Part shown: positions 24,078 through 31,522 of the stretch, piece by piece
How positions within the stretch are numbered: the first letter of the stretch is position 1
Layout: the number at the start of each line of letters is the position of its first letter
Source: Acidobacteriota bacterium
Lineage (GTDB): Bacteria > Acidobacteriota > Thermoanaerobaculia > Gp7-AA8
DNA: 43,287 nt
Direction of reading: 5' to 3'
NCBI GenBank assembly: GCA_019247495.1
Contig: JAFAOU010000213.1
Coordinates: forward strand, 1 to 43,287
Program-made: the position numbers and the translations under genes
The notes under the pieces: generated by a model
Seen by the model: only the letters and a program-made list of their open reading frames with translations
Told to the model about the DNA's origin: nothing
Databases searched by the model: none

Positions 24078-24929
24078 CTACGCCGGCCAACGGTAGAAGC
24101 CTTCTCCCGTTTTCTTGCCGAGCTTGCCGTCAGCCACCATCCGCCGCAAGAGCTCCGGCGGATCGAAACGCAGGCCGAGCGTCGAGGAAAGATACTCGGC
24201 GATGCCGAGGCGAACGTCGAGGCCGATCAGGTCGGTGAGCCGCAGAGGTCCCATGGGATGGTTGTATCCCAGCTCCATCGCCTTATCGATGTCCTCGGCG
24301 GAGGCGACGCCTTCTTCGAGCATGCGAATCGCTTCGAGCCCGATGGCGACGCCGAGTCGCGAGGTGGCGAACCCGGGCGAGTCGCGGACGACGATCGCGG
24401 TCTTACCCATGGCCTCGGCAACTTCGCGAGCCTCAGCGACGGTTTCGTCGGACGTCCGATCGCCGCGCACGATCTCGATCAGCTTCATCACATGCGGCGG
24501 GTTGAAAAAATGGAGTCCGACGAATCGGTCACGCCGCTCAACCGATTCCGAGAGATCGGAAATCGAGATCGACGAGGTATTGGTGGCGAGGATGGTCTCC
24601 TCGCCGCAGAAGAGATCCGCCTGCGAGAAGAGGTTCTTCTTCAGATCGACATCTTCCGGCACCGCCTCGATGACCAGATCGGCTCCGTGTACCGCCGGCT
24701 CGAGATCGGGCGAGAGATGAATTCGCGCCGTCGCCGCCGCGGACACCTCGGCAGTCACCTTGCAACGCTCCACGCCCTTCGCGAGCGTCGACTCGATCGA
24801 AGCCTTCGCCGCATCGAGCGCACCGGCATCGGCATCGTGGATGACGGTCTCATACCCCGCCACCGCCGCGAGGTACGCAATCCCGCGTCCCATCGTGCCG
24901 GTCCCAATGACTGCAATCTGCCGGATCAT
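24078..24929 (-). CDS. 3-hydroxyacyl-CoA (3-hydroxybutyryl-CoA) dehydrogenase
   Basis: A 283-residue NAD(P)-dependent enzyme that interconverts 3-hydroxyacyl-CoA and 3-oxoacyl-CoA, as in butyrate/PHB metabolism or phenylacetate and fatty-acid degradation. The N-terminal Rossmann motif is IGTGTMGRGIA. The catalytic pair is His140 (GLHFFNPP) and Glu152 (LIEIVRG). The C-terminal helical domain has NHPMGPLRLTDLIGLD and GKLGKKTGEGFYRW, both characteristic. The 283-residue length fits the monofunctional type (Hbd/PaaH). No thiolase or enoyl-CoA hydratase gene is near. It lies between an unknown gene (24-bp gap) and the methyltransferase (4-bp gap). Confidence 0.93.
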   Translation of the reverse strand: MIRQIAVIGTGTMGRGIAYLAAVAGYETVIHDADAGALDAAKASIESTLAKGVERCKVTAEVSAAATARIHLSPDLEPAVHGADLVIEAVPEDVDLKKNLFSQADLFCGEETILATNTSSISISDLSESVERRDRFVGLHFFNPPHVMKLIEIVRGDRTSDETVAEAREVAEAMGKTAIVVRDSPGFATSRLGVAIGLEAIRMLEEGVASAEDIDKAMELGYNHPMGPLRLTDLIGLDVRLGIAEYLSSTLGLRFDPPELLRRMVADGKLGKKTGEGFYRWPA

Positions 24930-24953
24930 TGAACGGCGCAGTTTACCGCGCGG

Positions 24954-25724
24954 CTAAACCGCGCGCATGGCCAGCTTCAGGATCTCGCGGTGCGTGAAGT
25001 AGTTCACGGCGGGATCGTCGAGGTGGAAGCTGTAGGTGAACTTCTCGTCGTTGTCGGCCACGAACGTGAAGCGGAAGTAGCGGTTCTCGGAACCGCCGAA
25101 CTCCTTCACGCTCGCGGAGTAGCCCTGATCGGGCTCCACTTTAAGAACGCGATACAGGCGATGCGCGCTGATCGGGAGATCGTCGGGCGGATAGTGGATG
25201 AACTGGATCGCGTAGATCTGCTTCGGATCGATGTCGCGCTCCGGATACTCGTCGGCTTCGCCCTCATCGCCCTCGCCCGTGAACCACGTCTCTTCCTCTT
25301 TGAAGAGCACGAGATTCGCGGAGCTCTCAGTCATCGGCAAGACGCCCTGATCGAGGTGGATGTGCTGCTCCGGATCGCTGGCGTCGCGGAGCTGCGTCAG
25401 GAGGTCGATCATGTACTGGATGCCTTCGCGCGTGCCGGTGAAGGCGACTTCGTCATCCTCGTCGGAGATCCAGACGTCGAGCCAGGCGTTGCGAGGCAGC
25501 TTGACGCGGCTCTCGAGCGTATCGAAGTTCACCGCGGCAAAGCCGAGGCGCTTGGCGGCGGCGTTGAGGAAATCGTTGCAGTGCGGATCCTCGACAAGGT
25601 TCTGCCGCGCGTATTCGATGGCCGCCTCGTACGCACGTTTGCGTCCGAAATCGTGCGTCAGATCGAATGGCTGGATGATTTGATCGAGGAGCTGGGCGTG
25701 GCGCTCGGCGGCAGGTCGTGACAT
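24954..25724 (-). CDS. Unknown protein with an Imm32-resembling segment
   Basis: A 256-residue acidic soluble protein. Residues 93-142 (VAFTGTREGIQYMIDLL then HIHLDQGVLPMTESSANLVL) resemble the immunity-protein-32 pattern of a Gly-x-x-Glu-Gly helix followed by HxHL and a hydrophobic strand. This is a resemblance by eye, not a proven match. The N-terminus is helical and the C-terminus (VADNDEKFTYSFHLDDPAVN) is unrecognised. No toxin gene is beside it. ATG at 25724 is chosen for conserved-looking sequence; an in-frame ATG at 25820 would overlap the ferritin-like gene. Probably co-transcribed with the dehydrogenase. Confidence 0.6.
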   Translation of the reverse strand: MSRPAAERHAQLLDQIIQPFDLTHDFGRKRAYEAAIEYARQNLVEDPHCNDFLNAAAKRLGFAAVNFDTLESRVKLPRNAWLDVWISDEDDEVAFTGTREGIQYMIDLLTQLRDASDPEQHIHLDQGVLPMTESSANLVLFKEEETWFTGEGDEGEADEYPERDIDPKQIYAIQFIHYPPDDLPISAHRLYRVLKVEPDQGYSASVKEFGGSENRYFRFTFVADNDEKFTYSFHLDDPAVNYFTHREILKLAMRAV

Positions 25725-25789
25725 TGGCGTTTCGGGCAGCAACAACGGCTCAAAACTTATCACATTCCCTGCGGCGAACCGCGAGCGCG

Positions 25790-26359
25790 CTACCCCGTGG
25801 TCCGATCCCTCGTCTTCCAATCCTTGTCGAGATCGGCGAGGAAGCTGGACAGATCGTCCGCGTGTTCTTCTTCGACCGCGAGGATGCCTTCCAGCATGCG
25901 GCGGGTGGTGTAGTCGTCCTCGCCGACGTAGCGGATCATCTCCGTGTAGGAGTCGATGGCCACGCGCTCGGCGACCAGGTCTTCCTTGATCATGTCGAGC
26001 AGGTTCTGCCCTTCGACATACTCGGAGTGTGACCGCAACAGCAGCCCCTCGGGATTCAGATTCGGCGCGCCGCCGAGCTGCACGATCCGTCCGGCGATCT
26101 GGTCGGCGTGTCCCTGCTCCTCATTCGCATGCTGCAAAAACTCCTGCGCGATCGGATCGGCGTGGATGCCCTGGGCCATGAAGTAGTGCCGCTTGTAGCG
26201 CAGCACGCAGACGATTTCGGTGGCCAGCGCTTCGTTGAGCAGCTTGATCACGGTCTCGCGGTCGGCGCGGTACGCATCCGTTACCGCTCCTTCTTCGATG
26301 TGCTGCCGCGCGCGGCGGCGGAGCTCCTGGACGTCGGTCAGAAAAGGCTTTTCAGTCAT
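25790..26359 (-). CDS. Ferritin-like / bacterioferritin-type protein
   Basis: A 189-residue four-helix protein with a complete di-iron site: Glu48, Glu81-x-x-His84, Glu131, and Glu163-x-x-His166. The first helix LLNEALATEIVCVLRYKRHY and the EEQGHADQIAGRIVQLGG segment are typical of bacterioferritin and DPS-like ferritins. It may store iron or detoxify peroxide; no haem-ligating Met can be assigned with confidence. ATG at 26359 has GGAGAG about 7 nt upstream. It follows the glycosyltransferase gene by 34 bp on the same strand. Confidence 0.88.
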   Translation of the reverse strand: MTEKPFLTDVQELRRRARQHIEEGAVTDAYRADRETVIKLLNEALATEIVCVLRYKRHYFMAQGIHADPIAQEFLQHANEEQGHADQIAGRIVQLGGAPNLNPEGLLLRSHSEYVEGQNLLDMIKEDLVAERVAIDSYTEMIRYVGEDDYTTRRMLEGILAVEEEHADDLSSFLADLDKDWKTRDRTTG

Positions 26360-26393
26360 TTACAACTCTCCTTCATATTCAAGCTTGCAAGAA

Positions 26394-27524
26394 TCATCGC
26401 CGCTCGGCGCCGAAGCGGGTATGACGCGCATCATAGGTCCGACCGCGCCAGATCACCTTCCGGCGGATTCCCGTCAGCCAGATCGATCGAATGAAGATCC
26501 ACATCCAGATCGCGGCCATGACGGGATGAAGGAAGATTGCGGCGTCGAGCCGGTAGCGCAGTGCGCTGAATAAGATTAACCGTGTGAGACTGATGATGAT
26601 GATCGTGGCGATGCTGACGCGATCGCCGGTGATCGCGAGAACGTACGGCAGGATGTGGAAGATGGCGCAGCCGGCGGTCAGGAGAAAGCCCACTACGTAG
26701 CTCCGTCCGAACACTGCAAACGCGTTCTTCGTGAACCCCTCGACGACCTCGGCCAGGCCGTTGTACATGTGCAACGAGACCAGATCATCCGCACGCACCG
26801 TCTTGGTCGCCCCGCCGCTGCGCCGGATCAGTCGTGCCAGGGCGACGTCGTCGACCACCGAGTTCTTGAGCGCCTCATGACCGCGGGCGTTTTCGTATGC
26901 ATCGCGGGAGACGAGGTTGCCCGTCCCGCCGCCGATGGCCAGCCTCGCAAACCGCGTGCGATTCGAAAACCACGTCGGCAGAAAACTGAAGCAGGTCATC
27001 GCCAGCATCGGCATGGCCGCGTTCTCACCGAAGCCGTGCATCTCAAAGTGCGGCAGGAGCGAAAGCAGGGAGGGATTCCGAGCCTCGTGATGCGCAGCCG
27101 CCGCGCGGATCGCCGCCGGAGCGTAAACGACATCGGCGTCGACGAACAGCAGCAGCGCGCCGCGCGCTGCACGGCTGCCCTGATGCAGCGCCCACGGTTT
27201 GCCGAGCCAACCGGCGGGCGGCTCGACACCGTCGATGACCGTAAGCCGAACGTCGTCGATGGAACGGACGATGTCGCCGGTTCCGTCGGCCGACCGGTCG
27301 TTAACGACGATCACTTCGAGATTCGCGTAGGTCTGCGCGAGAAAGGCACGCACGGTCCGTTCGATGATATGCGCCTCATCGCGGGCGGGGATGATCACAC
27401 TCACCAGCGGCTCACTTGCCGGCAGCATGTCCGCGCGCAGGCTCGGGATGAGCTTGAGATTGACGATGGTGCGGATCAGCGCCATTACCCACGCGGTGAG
27501 GATGACGATGCCGAGGAGGTGCAC
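26394..27524 (-). CDS. Membrane-associated family 2 glycosyltransferase (CrtQ/HpnB-like)
   Basis: A 376-residue inner-membrane glycosyltransferase. An N-terminal transmembrane helix precedes the GT-A domain: VSVIIPARDEAHIIERTVRA, VNDRSADGT, GWLGKPWALHQGS, and the DXD-like VDADV. NSVVDDVALARLIRRSG supplies the acceptor-side Asp pair. Two or three C-terminal transmembrane helices follow (about 270-350). The GWLGKPWA motif is shared by carotenoid and hopanoid-associated transferases (CrtQ, HpnB), but no carotenoid or hopanoid gene is near, so the acceptor is unknown. The start is GTG at 27524, 6 nt after a heptad palindrome and without a Shine-Dalgarno sequence; ATG at 27485 is an alternative. 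Confidence 0.88.
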   Translation of the reverse strand: MHLLGIVILTAWVMALIRTIVNLKLIPSLRADMLPASEPLVSVIIPARDEAHIIERTVRAFLAQTYANLEVIVVNDRSADGTGDIVRSIDDVRLTVIDGVEPPAGWLGKPWALHQGSRAARGALLLFVDADVVYAPAAIRAAAAHHEARNPSLLSLLPHFEMHGFGENAAMPMLAMTCFSFLPTWFSNRTRFARLAIGGGTGNLVSRDAYENARGHEALKNSVVDDVALARLIRRSGGATKTVRADDLVSLHMYNGLAEVVEGFTKNAFAVFGRSYVVGFLLTAGCAIFHILPYVLAITGDRVSIATIIIISLTRLILFSALRYRLDAAIFLHPVMAAIWMWIFIRSIWLTGIRRKVIWRGRTYDARHTRFGAERR

Positions 27525-27530
27525 GGCAAA

Positions 27531-27638
27531 GGAAATGTTGAATGTTGAATGTTAAATGTTCAATGTTGAATGAAGAGGACCCGCACGGCCTCACATCATT
27601 CAACATTCAACATTCAACATTGAACATTCAACATTTCC
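27531..27638. repeat. Heptad palindrome, family B (AATGTTG), copy 2
   Basis: Two 43-nt arms (27531-27573 and 27596-27638) match as inverted repeats at 40 of 43 positions around a 22-nt loop. The arms read GGAAATGTTG then four or five AATGTTG units with single-base variants. The loop is unrelated to that of copy 1. Confidence 0.96.
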
Positions 27639-27674
27639 GGTCCCCCCGTTGAGACCGCGCAGCCTGCGCAGCCG

Positions 27675-28388
27675 CTACGCCGGTCCCATCTTCCGCTGCG
27701 CGTCGATCGCGTACGGCGAATCGGGGAACTCGGTAGCGATGCGGCGATACGTCTCCTTCGACTTCTGGCTGTTGCCCTGGACGTCGAACGAGTGCGCGAG
27801 AAGCGACAGCAGCGAGTCCGCAGGCAGCGGCGGATCGGGTTTGGCGATCTCGGCCTGCAGCTCCTGCGCGACCTGCGGCGCTTCACCGCCGTCGATGCGA
27901 AGGCGATAGAGGCTGTAGCGCGCGCCGGCCACGAGCAAGTGCTTCGGATGATCGCTGACGAACTTCTGAAGCCGCGTGCGTGCCGAGGAGACGTCGCCCT
28001 TGTCGGCGGCGATGCGGGCAAGGTAGAGGGAGGCCACGTCCGCGGCGTCGGTACCGCCATGCGAGGCTTCGACGTCCTTGAACTGCTTCTCCGCCGCGGC
28101 GGTCCGCTCGGCCTCAGTCTTGAACTTCGCGCCCGGCACCGGCTGCGCGCCGGGAGCGGCAAGCAGCGGCGATTCCATCGTGTCGATGGCCGCGCCGAGA
28201 GCGATTTGCGCTTTCTCTTCGCGGTTGGCGCGGTAGAAATAGATGCCGTAGCCGAGGACGGCCAGGATCACGGCCGCAGCCGCGATGGTCAAAAGAAGGC
28301 GCTGATTTTCTTTCGCGCGTGCCGACAACGAGCCGATCTCGTCGACGAACTTATCGTGTTTCAGGTCTCTTCGTTGCTGGCGATCCAT
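27675..28388 (-). CDS. TPR-type single-pass membrane protein (YfgM-like)
   Basis: A 237-residue protein. A basic N-terminus (MDRQQRRDLKHDKFVDEIG) precedes one transmembrane helix at about residues 32-52 (LLTIAAAAVILAVLGYGIYF). The C-terminal half consists of helical TPR-like repeats: ADVASLYLARIAADKGD, LLVAGARYSLYRL, and SKETYRRIATEFPDSPYA. A cytoplasmic start, one membrane helix and periplasmic TPRs is the layout of YfgM, the SecYEG-linked chaperone subunit; homology beyond layout is not shown. ATG at 28388 has GGAGG about 10 nt upstream. It is divergent from the first polysaccharide deacetylase. Confidence 0.78.
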   Translation of the reverse strand: MDRQQRRDLKHDKFVDEIGSLSARAKENQRLLLTIAAAAVILAVLGYGIYFYRANREEKAQIALGAAIDTMESPLLAAPGAQPVPGAKFKTEAERTAAAEKQFKDVEASHGGTDAADVASLYLARIAADKGDVSSARTRLQKFVSDHPKHLLVAGARYSLYRLRIDGGEAPQVAQELQAEIAKPDPPLPADSLLSLLAHSFDVQGNSQKSKETYRRIATEFPDSPYAIDAQRKMGPA

Positions 28389-28455
28389 GAACCGAACTGC
28401 CTCCGTAAAAGTGCGTGACTCTAACCCGGGGCTGAGGAACGGTCAAATCGGTCCG

Positions 28456-28511
28456 CAGATTTCGCCGGCCTCTGCCGGATCAAAGAAAAATCTGCATCAC
28501 CGGCCGGCGAA
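28456..28511. promoter_or_regulatory. Two mutually exclusive hairpins in a divergent promoter region
   Basis: GCAGATTT (28456-28463) can pair with AAATCTGC (28488-28495), while the overlapping TTCGCCGGCC (28461-28470) can pair with GGCCGGCGAA (28502-28511). Since the left arms overlap, the two stems exclude each other. They lie in the 224-bp gap upstream of the first deacetylase gene, whose own start has GGAG 5 nt before the ATG. The arrangement may be regulatory or a decayed repeat. Confidence 0.3.
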
Positions 28512-28612
28512 GATCTACAATAACCCTCGCTTCAGCAATCAAATCCATCCGGTACCTTTGTTGCATTTCAGCGAGCATCTTCATCGGGACCTTTACTCAT
28601 TCGGGAGCATCC

Positions 28613-29866
28613 ATGGCCGCGCGGGCGTTGACGGCAGCACTCATTTCCATCGTTTTCACCGGCCTCGCTGCAGCCGCTGCTCCTACCCTTCCTTCCCCTT
28701 CTCCGTCGAACGACTACGGCGCGACGGTCCTTTGCTATCACATCGTCGAGTCGCCGCAGGACCCGCGCATGGAAGTCTCGCGCGAGACATTCCGCCAGCA
28801 GATGCGCTATCTGGCGATGACCGGCTACAACGTCATCCCGCTGCGCGAACTCTACGACTACGTCACCGGCAAGCGCACCTCGCTGCCGAAGAACGCCATC
28901 GTCGTGACCATCGACGACGGCTGGCGCAGCACCTACACGGAAGTCTTCCCGGAGATGAAGCGCTACGGATTCCCGTTCACAGTCTTCGTTTATCCGAACA
29001 TCATCGGACAGACTGCCCGCGCGCTGACATGGAAGCAGATCAAAGAAATGTCTGACGCCGGCGTCGACATCGAGAGCCACTCGCTTACGCATCCGTTCCT
29101 CACTCGCCGCCGCCACGCGGAGCTCGATCAGCGCGCGTATTCGAACTGGCTGTCGCGCGAGCTGATCGACAGCAAGCGGATGATCGAGCACGCCACGGGC
29201 AAGCAGGTTCTCTTCATTGCCTACCCGTTCGGCGACTACGACCATTTCCTCGTCGACAGCGTCGGCCGGGCTGGCTACGGCGCCGCGCTGACCTGCGAAG
29301 CGGGCAAAGTCCGCCGCGGCAGCGATCCGCTGCGGATGCGCCGCATGGTCGTCGAAAAGAAGATGGACTTCGTCAGCTTCCGCCGCTACCTCGGCGCGGG
29401 CTCGTTGCCGCTCGATGAGATGACCCCACAGCCCGGCGTCATCTCCGATCCCGGTCAGACGCTGGTGGTCTCGGCCCGAATCCCAAATCACGAGCACATC
29501 GATCCGAAGTCGGTCGGGATGGCACTGCTGTCGGTGCCCGGCTCGCTCCCCTTCTCCTACGATCCGCGCACCGGCGCAATCTCGGTCGCCGCCGTAAAGG
29601 ACGCGCTGAAAGGAACCTACCAGCGCGCGCTGGTGTGGGCGACCGATGCAAAGTCCGGCAAACGGATCGAGGCCAGCTGGATCTTCAAGCTCCCCGCGCC
29701 GGTCCTGCCGGTCCTCCCCTCCCTGGTAACCGATCCGCAGCACGTCGCACCTGCCGAAACGACCGCGCCGCAGGTTCAGTCCGGCGCGCCGGCCGTAGTA
29801 GCCGCGGGCGGCGGCGGTTCGGGGATGCCAGCGCGCAGCCAACTTCCCCGCGCGCCGAAGCAGTAG
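28613..29866 (+). CDS. Exported polysaccharide deacetylase (NodB fold), first of tandem pair
   Basis: A 417-residue protein with a signal peptide (1-22) and a family 4 carbohydrate esterase domain. Motif 1 is VTIDDGW (Asp101, Asp102), motif 2 is HSLTH (His156 and His160), and AYPFGDYD is the motif 3 region in the PgaB-like form. About 130 C-terminal residues form a separate Pro/Gly-rich region with no recognised fold. Such enzymes remove acetyl groups from peptidoglycan, poly-GlcNAc or other polymers outside the inner membrane. A clear paralogue follows at once. The start ATG has a good ribosome-binding site. Confidence 0.9.
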   Translation: MAARALTAALISIVFTGLAAAAAPTLPSPSPSNDYGATVLCYHIVESPQDPRMEVSRETFRQQMRYLAMTGYNVIPLRELYDYVTGKRTSLPKNAIVVTIDDGWRSTYTEVFPEMKRYGFPFTVFVYPNIIGQTARALTWKQIKEMSDAGVDIESHSLTHPFLTRRRHAELDQRAYSNWLSRELIDSKRMIEHATGKQVLFIAYPFGDYDHFLVDSVGRAGYGAALTCEAGKVRRGSDPLRMRRMVVEKKMDFVSFRRYLGAGSLPLDEMTPQPGVISDPGQTLVVSARIPNHEHIDPKSVGMALLSVPGSLPFSYDPRTGAISVAAVKDALKGTYQRALVWATDAKSGKRIEASWIFKLPAPVLPVLPSLVTDPQHVAPAETTAPQVQSGAPAVVAAGGGGSGMPARSQLPRAPKQ

Positions 29867-29935
29867 ATCAGTCGATCACGACGCGGACTGACCGTCGAGC
29901 CCCTAATCTACGAATCCACTAATCTACTATCCACT
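29862..29935. repeat. Intergenic palindrome, family A, copy 3
   Basis: The right arm CCTAATCTACGAATCCACTA and onward is nearly the same as the arms of the other family A elements. The left arm (AGTAGATCAGTCGATCACG) is shorter and more decayed. It fills the gap between the two deacetylase genes, overlapping the last codon of the first. Confidence 0.75.
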
Positions 29936-29952
29936 TCTTCAGGGCATTTCGA

Positions 29953-31077
29953 TTGCACTTTCCCGCCCTCGTGCGCCTCGCCCATATCGCCGCGCTTTCT
30001 CTCTTCCTCACCGCTTCCGCCTTCGCTCAGGACACCATCATCCTCGCCTACCACGAGGTTGATCCTGTCCCCGAGCGCGGCTGGGCCGTCAGCAGCGAAG
30101 ACTTCGCCGACCAAATGCGCTACCTGGCGCTGGCCGGATACAACGTCGTACCCGTTTCCGACCTCGTCGACTACATCGCCGGACGACGGGAGTCGCTTCC
30201 ACCGAACGCGGTCGTCATCACCGTCGACGACGGCTGGCTCTGCGCATTGACGGAGATGGCGCCGGTGCTCAAGCGCTTCGGTTTCCCCTGGTCGCTTTAC
30301 GTCTATCCCAAGGTCGTCGGTCAGGGATCACACGCCCTGACGTGGCCGAAGATCGCCGCGCTGCGGAAGGCCGGCGTCGACATCGAAGGCCACACGATGT
30401 CGCATGCGCACCTGATGCACAAATCGCATCCCGATCTGGACGACGCGCAGTACGACGCCTTCCTTCGCACGGAGCTGGACGAGAGTAAGCGCGTCATCGA
30501 GTCGCATACGGGCCAGCCCGTGCGCTTCCTCGCCTATCCCTACGGCGACTATGACGATACCGTCGTCGCCGCCGCAAAGCGCGCGGGCTACGAAGCCGGC
30601 CTGCTGAGCTGGTTTGGCCCGAACAACCGTTCCACCGACCCGCTCCGGTTGCGCCGCTTCGCCATGGTCAGCGACACGACGCTCGAGCAGCTTCGCACCG
30701 CCCTTGGCGCAGCCACGCTCGAACTGCGCGACGTCACGCCGGCTAACGACGGCGTGCTGACCGCCGATCAAACCGCGCTGATCGCAACCATCGACGACAC
30801 TCAGCTCGATCCCGCCTCGATCCGAGCCTCATTCCTCGGCAATACGACCGCGGACAGCTCATACGATGCGGAATCGCATCGTCTTACGCTTTCCTGGAAA
30901 GAGCGGCCGCGCGAAGAACGGCAGACGGCAGTGATCCTCGCGCAGACGAAGAGCGGCGGACGCTCCATCGGAATCGTCCGCTTCTACACCTCGATCTCCG
31001 CCCGGCAAAAATACGCCGCGCGGCAGGACGCTCTCTCAAAGATCCCGCTCCACCACACCGACACGACGCGCCAGTAA
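29953..31077 (+). CDS. Exported polysaccharide deacetylase (NodB fold), second of tandem pair
   Basis: A 374-residue paralogue of the preceding protein. It has a signal peptide ending AFAQ at residue 26, motif 1 VDDGW (Asp92, Asp93), motif 2 HTMSH (His147, His151), and AYPYGDYDD. The two proteins align over the whole catalytic domain (for example QMRYLAxxGYNVxP and SKRxIExxTG) and also share the C-terminal region (LRRFAMVSDTTLEQLRTALG), so this is a tandem duplication. The start is TTG at 29953 with AGGGC about 8 nt upstream; GTG at 29971 is possible. Both genes run in the same direction and may be co-transcribed. Confidence 0.88.
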   Translation: MHFPALVRLAHIAALSLFLTASAFAQDTIILAYHEVDPVPERGWAVSSEDFADQMRYLALAGYNVVPVSDLVDYIAGRRESLPPNAVVITVDDGWLCALTEMAPVLKRFGFPWSLYVYPKVVGQGSHALTWPKIAALRKAGVDIEGHTMSHAHLMHKSHPDLDDAQYDAFLRTELDESKRVIESHTGQPVRFLAYPYGDYDDTVVAAAKRAGYEAGLLSWFGPNNRSTDPLRLRRFAMVSDTTLEQLRTALGAATLELRDVTPANDGVLTADQTALIATIDDTQLDPASIRASFLGNTTADSSYDAESHRLTLSWKERPREERQTAVILAQTKSGGRSIGIVRFYTSISARQKYAARQDALSKIPLHHTDTTRQ

Positions 31078-31100
31078 CGCTCTGCTACCATGCGCCGCTC

Positions 31101-31394
31101 ATGGCGCTCACCGGCAAGCAACGCCAGTTCCTCCGAGGCCTCGCGCACGCGCTGGAGCCGGTCGTTCGTATCGGCCGCGCCGGCGCCAGCCCCTCGGTCA
31201 TCGAAGAGACCAAGCGCTCGCTGGCCTCGCACGAGCTGATCAAAGTCCGCATCGACAACGACGACTCCTCGCAACGGAAAGCGCTGGCTGAGGAGCTGGC
31301 GAAGGCGTGCGACGCGGACATCGCGGGAACGATTGGCAAGCTGGCGATCCTGTATCGACGTCGTGAAGAGGACCCCGAAATCGAGTTGCCGTAA
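31101..31394 (+). CDS. yhbY: YhbY family RNA-binding protein (CRM domain)
   Basis: A 97-residue stand-alone CRM domain. LTGKQRQFLRGLAHALEPVV, IGRAGASPSVIEET, LIKVRI and the GTIGKLAILYRR end match the YhbY family, which binds pre-50S ribosomal particles. It lies 23 bp after the second deacetylase and is followed by a repeat and a terminator. Length is standard. Confidence 0.95.
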   Translation: MALTGKQRQFLRGLAHALEPVVRIGRAGASPSVIEETKRSLASHELIKVRIDNDDSSQRKALAEELAKACDADIAGTIGKLAILYRRREEDPEIELP

Positions 31395-31469
31395 TCCGCA
31401 GATAACGCAGATAAATCGCAGATCAAATCTGGTTTCTAATCTCGTCCCATCTGCGTAAATCTGCGGATC
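31394..31469. repeat. Intergenic palindrome, family D (CGCAGATTT), copy 1
   Basis: ATCCGCAGATAACGCAGAT at the left pairs with ATCTGCGTAAATCTGCGGAT at the right with one bulge. The left arm carries extra words (AAATCGCAGAT). It starts at the yhbY stop and lies just before the shared terminator. A relative is at 41706-41773. Confidence 0.88.
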
Positions 31470-31475
31470 AAAAAG

Positions 31476-31499
31476 AAAGGCAGCCTTTCGGCTGCCTTT
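31476..31499. terminator. Bidirectional intrinsic terminator
   Basis: A perfect 9-bp stem AAAGGCAGC/GCTGCCTTT with the loop CTTTCG, flanked by an A-run on the left and TTTC on the right. It separates the convergent yhbY and OmpA-family genes. Confidence 0.85.
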
Positions 31500-31522
31500 C
31501 GGGGTGTTGCTGAGGATGAGGA

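Noticed and set aside
26394..27524. Glycosyltransferase considered as a hopanoid or carotenoid enzyme
   Set aside because: The GWLGKPWA motif is shared by several family 2 enzymes and no hopanoid or carotenoid gene is in the window.
11832..27638. Regular spaced repeats considered as a CRISPR array
   Set aside because: The units are 7 bp, directly abutting and in inverted orientation, with no unique spacers and no cas gene.
5362..29935. Family A repeats considered as attachment sites or ends of a mobile element
   Set aside because: They are palindromes, not direct repeats, and the DNA between copies holds ordinary chromosomal genes with no integrase or transposase.
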